A stretch of 64,000 bases of DNA. Source: Muribaculaceae bacterium. GTDB lineage: Bacteria > Bacteroidota > Bacteroidia > Bacteroidales > Muribaculaceae. The stretch is taken from contig JAFQZK010000037.1 in the NCBI GenBank assembly GCA_017405965.1, forward strand, positions 186,001-250,000, in the 5' to 3' direction. Made by a program: the position numbers and the translations under genes. Below are positions 60,771 to 64,000 of this stretch, piece by piece. The notes below the pieces were generated by a model. That model was not told where the DNA came from. It made no database searches and saw nothing but the letters and a program-made list of their open reading frames with translations. Each line of letters begins with the position of its first letter. Positions within the stretch are counted from its first letter, which is position 1.

Positions 60771-63158
60771 ATGAATGAAGATTATCTGGAGAAACTGAAT
60801 GAGCAGCAGCGGGCGGCCGTCGAGTATTGCGACGGGCCGCAGCTGGTGATTGCGGGGGCCGGCTCGGGCAAGACGCGCGTGCTGACTTACAAAATCGTGC
60901 ACCTGCTCAGGCTGGGCTACGAGCCGTGGCGCATCATGGCGCTCACCTTCACCAACAAGGCGGCCCGCGAGATGCGCGAGCGCATCGAACCGCTTGCGGG
61001 CCCCGATGTGGCTGCGCAGCTGTGGATGGGCACGTTCCACTCCATTTTCTCCCGTTTGCTGCGTCGCAATGCCGACCGCATCGGCTTCAGGAGTGATTTC
61101 ACCATCTACGATCAGAGTGACTCACGCTCCCTCATCAAGCTCATCGTCAAAGAAATGGGCCTGGACGACAAGGTCTATAAGCCCGCCACCATCCAGACGC
61201 AGATCAGCAATGCCAAGAACGCGCTGATCACCCCCGAGGACTATGCCAGCAACCAGGACCTGATCGATGCCGACCGCGACGCTCAACGTCCCGAGACCGC
61301 GACTATCTACAAGCAATACTGGCGTCGCTGCCGCATTGCCGGAGCAATGGACTTCGACGACCTGTTGCTCTACACCAACATCCTGCTGCGCGACCATCCT
61401 GACGTGTTGGAGCAATATCAGGAATTCTTCCGCTACATCCTCGTGGATGAGTATCAGGACACCAACTTCTCGCAGCACCTGATTGTGCACCAACTGAGCA
61501 AGAAGTACAACCGCCTGTGCGTCGTGGGCGACGATGCCCAGAGCATCTACAGCTTTCGCGGGGCCAACATCGACAACATCCTGCGCCTGCAACGGTTCTA
61601 CCCTGAGATAAAAACATTCAAGCTCGAGCGCAACTACCGCTCGACCCAGACCATCACCGACGCCGCCAACAGCCTCATCGAGAAAAACCGCGGCCAGATC
61701 GCCAAACACCTGTTCAGCAAGAACGCCGTGGGCGATCGCATTCCGGTCATCCAGTGCTACAGCGACTACGAGGAGGCCTATGTCGTCGCCAACCAGATTG
61801 CCGCGCTGAAAGCCCGTCAGGGCGACAGCTACGAGGACTACGCCGTGCTCTACCGCACCAATGCCCAGTCGCGCGTGCTGGAGGAAGCCTTGAGCAACGG
61901 CGGCCGCCGCGACAAGCACGGCAACATGCGCAGTGCCATCCCCTACCGCATCTATGGCGGTCTGTCGTTCTATCAGCGCAAGGAGGTGAAAGACGCCATC
62001 TGCTACCTAAGACTCATCATCAATCCCGACGATGACGAGGCCCTGAGGCGCGTCATCAACTACCCCTCACGAGGTATCGGTGATACCACAGTGGGTAAAA
62101 TCACCCACTGTGCCACCGAGAAAGGGGTGAGCCTGTGGCAAGTCATCAACAGCCCTGAGCAATACGGCCTCGACGTGAACCGCGGCACCATGACCAAACT
62201 GGAGGGTTTCACCACCCTCATGAAAGGCCTTATCCAACTGAACAGTGAAGGTGACAACGCGCTCAACGTGGCCCAGGAGATGGTGAAGCGCACACGCATC
62301 AAGAGCGTGCTCATGGGCGACAACACGCCCGAGAACATCAGCCGCATCGAGAACCTGGACGAGTTGATCAACGCCGTCAACGACTTCCAGCAAATCAAAG
62401 AAGAGAGCGGCGACGAGCATTACCAAATCGGTGACTTCCTGGCCGAGACCTCGCTGCTCACCGACCAAGACATGAACGACCCCGACGGCGAGAAAGTCAC
62501 CCTGATGACCGTACATGCCGCCAAGGGCCTCGAGTTCAAGAACGTCATCATCGTGGGCGTGGAGGAGGACCTGTTCCCCAGTGCCATGAGCGCCGGCTCA
62601 CTCTATCAAATCGAGGAGGAGCGGCGCCTGTTGTATGTCGCCATCACGCGCGCCGAGGTGAACTGTGTCATCACCTATGCCACCTCGCGCTACCACAACG
62701 GACAGACCAAGAGTTGCGTCATCAGCCGCTTCCTGCGTGATATCGCCCCCCAGTACCTGCTGATGGGCAGCACCAACTCGGCACCCGTACCGTCGCGCAA
62801 ACGCTCACGCTGGGACGACTGGGAAGATGACCCCGTTCCCGAGAAACCGAGACGCACGACCGAGGCAAAGTCCCGGACCACAAGACAGGCTCCGACATCG
62901 CCCACGCGATCAACGCCATCGCGACCGGCGACACCTTCAAGACCCGCGTCCCCCACCCCGTCGAGTGCGGCCACCGGAAACTTCACCATCCACACCGTTG
63001 ATGAGCTGAAAGTGGGGAGCGAAATCCTGCACCAGCGTTTCGGGCGCGGCACGGTCAGCAACATCGACACCAGCAGCGACGCCAAGATCGATGTCGCCTT
63101 CAATGACGGGCAAACACGCAAACTGCTACTGAAATTCGCCAAATTCCAAATCCTATAA
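60771..63158 (+). CDS. uvrD: UvrD/PcrA-type superfamily 1 DNA helicase
   Basis: The 795-residue protein has Q motif LNEQQRAAVEY, Walker A AGAGSGKT, motif II ILVDEYQDTN, motif III VVGDDAQSIYSFRGA, motif IV LERNYRS, motif V MTVHAAKGLEFKNV and motif VI RRLLYVAITRA. The C-terminus has a Ser/Thr/Pro-rich linker (about 692-740) and a Tudor-like end (GSEILHQRFGRGTVSNI) as in PcrA. It unwinds 3'-5' in repair and removes stalled polymerase. The frame extends to 60711, but the ATG at 60771 follows the -7 box. Confidence 0.96.
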   Translation: MNEDYLEKLNEQQRAAVEYCDGPQLVIAGAGSGKTRVLTYKIVHLLRLGYEPWRIMALTFTNKAAREMRERIEPLAGPDVAAQLWMGTFHSIFSRLLRRNADRIGFRSDFTIYDQSDSRSLIKLIVKEMGLDDKVYKPATIQTQISNAKNALITPEDYASNQDLIDADRDAQRPETATIYKQYWRRCRIAGAMDFDDLLLYTNILLRDHPDVLEQYQEFFRYILVDEYQDTNFSQHLIVHQLSKKYNRLCVVGDDAQSIYSFRGANIDNILRLQRFYPEIKTFKLERNYRSTQTITDAANSLIEKNRGQIAKHLFSKNAVGDRIPVIQCYSDYEEAYVVANQIAALKARQGDSYEDYAVLYRTNAQSRVLEEALSNGGRRDKHGNMRSAIPYRIYGGLSFYQRKEVKDAICYLRLIINPDDDEALRRVINYPSRGIGDTTVGKITHCATEKGVSLWQVINSPEQYGLDVNRGTMTKLEGFTTLMKGLIQLNSEGDNALNVAQEMVKRTRIKSVLMGDNTPENISRIENLDELINAVNDFQQIKEESGDEHYQIGDFLAETSLLTDQDMNDPDGEKVTLMTVHAAKGLEFKNVIIVGVEEDLFPSAMSAGSLYQIEEERRLLYVAITRAEVNCVITYATSRYHNGQTKSCVISRFLRDIAPQYLLMGSTNSAPVPSRKRSRWDDWEDDPVPEKPRRTTEAKSRTTRQAPTSPTRSTPSRPATPSRPASPTPSSAATGNFTIHTVDELKVGSEILHQRFGRGTVSNIDTSSDAKIDVAFNDGQTRKLLLKFAKFQIL

Positions 63159-63171
63159 AGACCAGAAGACA

Positions 63172-64000
63172 ATGGAAGAGTACAAGACACCCTATTATAT
63201 CGTGTATGAGGAAAAGCTGCGCCGCAACATCGAGCTGATCACCGGTGTTGCCCAGCGCACTGGAGTGGACATCATCATGGCCTTCAAAGCCAATGCCCTG
63301 TGGCGAACGTTTGACGTGTTCAGGGAATATGGCATTGAATCCACTGCCAGTTCGGTGAACGAGATGCTGCTGGCCAACGATGAGCTCAAGTGCCGCACTC
63401 ACACCTATTGCCCCGCCTATACCGACGACACCATCGACGCCTATATCGCCGGCAGTTCCCACATCACGTTCAACTCCATTGAGCAATACCTGCGGTTTGC
63501 CGACCGCGTGAATCAACACAACAGCGACTGGCCAGGAGAACAGGTGAGCTGCGGCTTGAGGGTCAACCCCATGTGCTCGGTCATCGAGACCGACATCTAC
63601 AACCCTTGCTGTCCCGGGTCACGCTTCGGCGTGCTGGCAAGCGACCTCAAGGAGTTGCCCGAGGGTATAGAGGGCTTCCATTTCCATGCCTTGTGCGAGA
63701 GCACGAGTTTTGACCTGGAGAAAGTGCTGTTGGCCTTGAAACAACAGTTCGGCGAATACCTGCCGCGCCTCAAGTGGCTCAACATGGGCGGTGGACACCT
63801 GATGACGCGCAAGGGCTACAACATCGGTCATCTCGAGCAGGTGTTGGGTGCCTTCCAGGGTGCTTATCCCAACCTGCAACTCATCCTGGAGCCTGGCAGC
63901 GCCTGGTGCTGGCAGACGGGCGACCTCGAGGCCAGCGTGGTGGATGTGGTGACCAACAGCGGCATCACAACGGCGATAACCGACGTGTCGTTTGCCTGTC
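63172..64000 (+). CDS. nspC: Carboxynorspermidine decarboxylase, N-terminal part
   Basis: About 276 residues are visible before the window ends. The start MEEYKTPYYIVYEEKLRRNI, the PLP-lysine region IMAFKANALW, HFHALCESTSFDLE, MGGGHLMTRKGYN and ILEPGSAWCW match NspC, the fold-III decarboxylase that makes norspermidine or spermidine from the carboxy form, the route used by Bacteroidetes for polyamines. It begins 13 nt after the helicase stop, so the two may share the helicase transcript. Confidence 0.95.
   Translation, partial: MEEYKTPYYIVYEEKLRRNIELITGVAQRTGVDIIMAFKANALWRTFDVFREYGIESTASSVNEMLLANDELKCRTHTYCPAYTDDTIDAYIAGSSHITFNSIEQYLRFADRVNQHNSDWPGEQVSCGLRVNPMCSVIETDIYNPCCPGSRFGVLASDLKELPEGIEGFHFHALCESTSFDLEKVLLALKQQFGEYLPRLKWLNMGGGHLMTRKGYNIGHLEQVLGAFQGAYPNLQLILEPGSAWCWQTGDLEASVVDVVTNSGITTAITDVSFAC

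Overview
The window looks like the chromosome of a gut or rumen Bacteroidales bacterium, most like Prevotella or Muribaculaceae relatives. Evidence: nearly all clear promoters carry the Bacteroidetes -7 box TAnnTTTG, often with a TTTG -33 box 19-21 nt upstream; starts lack Shine-Dalgarno sequences; and gene families such as methylmalonyl-CoA mutase small subunit, DUF3667 membrane proteins, BspA-like leucine-rich repeats, BACON-like lipoproteins, M64 peptidases and dockerin-tailed secreted proteins are typical of that order. I annotate 53 protein genes, one tRNA and one candidate small RNA. The first and last genes (mutA, nspC) run off the window.

Layout. 1-7.4 kb: mutA, an ECF-type S component, a DUF3667 protein, tRNA-Ala(CGC), an NhaC antiporter and a secreted M1 aminopeptidase. 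7.5-13 kb: groES-groEL, a formylglycine-generating-enzyme-like secreted protein with an internal dockerin, and a WG-repeat lipoprotein. 13-19 kb: queuosine precursor genes queD and queE on plus, queC, queF and an HD protein on minus, with fabD between them; then mlaF and mlaE. This stretch is full of composite short intergenic repeats. 19-28 kb: minus-strand genes comprising a degenerate receiver/LuxR regulator with a hemerythrin (RIC-type) partner, a tight operon of two lipoproteins, a PhnP-like hydrolase, a UmuD-like peptidase and an LTA-synthase-like sulfatase, then a TSCPD protein, a Crp-family regulator, hisS and a YugP-like peptidase. 28-37.9 kb: an Ala-rich lipoprotein, GNAT, Dcp-like peptidase, MutS2, a candidate sRNA, a secreted C1 peptidase, ridA and holA.

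37.9-55 kb is the accessory, secreted-enzyme zone: a GH53 endo-galactanase followed by four tandem subtilisin-like (S8) proteases, all ending in dockerin-like calcium-binding repeats, a BACON-like lipoprotein, gpmI, a BspA-like leucine-rich-repeat protein also with a dockerin, and an M64 metallopeptidase. 55-61 kb holds an orphan HsdR-N nuclease-like protein and a tight operon of five unrecognised secreted proteins (one XAC2610-like, one YARHG). The window ends with a UvrD/PcrA helicase and nspC.

The most unusual features are the tandem dockerin-tailed protease array, the modular intergenic repeats that usually sit immediately before start codons, a promoter-terminator unit with no gene inside it, three genes whose -7 box lies 4-5 nt before the ATG (predicted leaderless mRNAs), and the five-gene secreted operon. 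No IS element, CRISPR array, phage or rRNA was seen.
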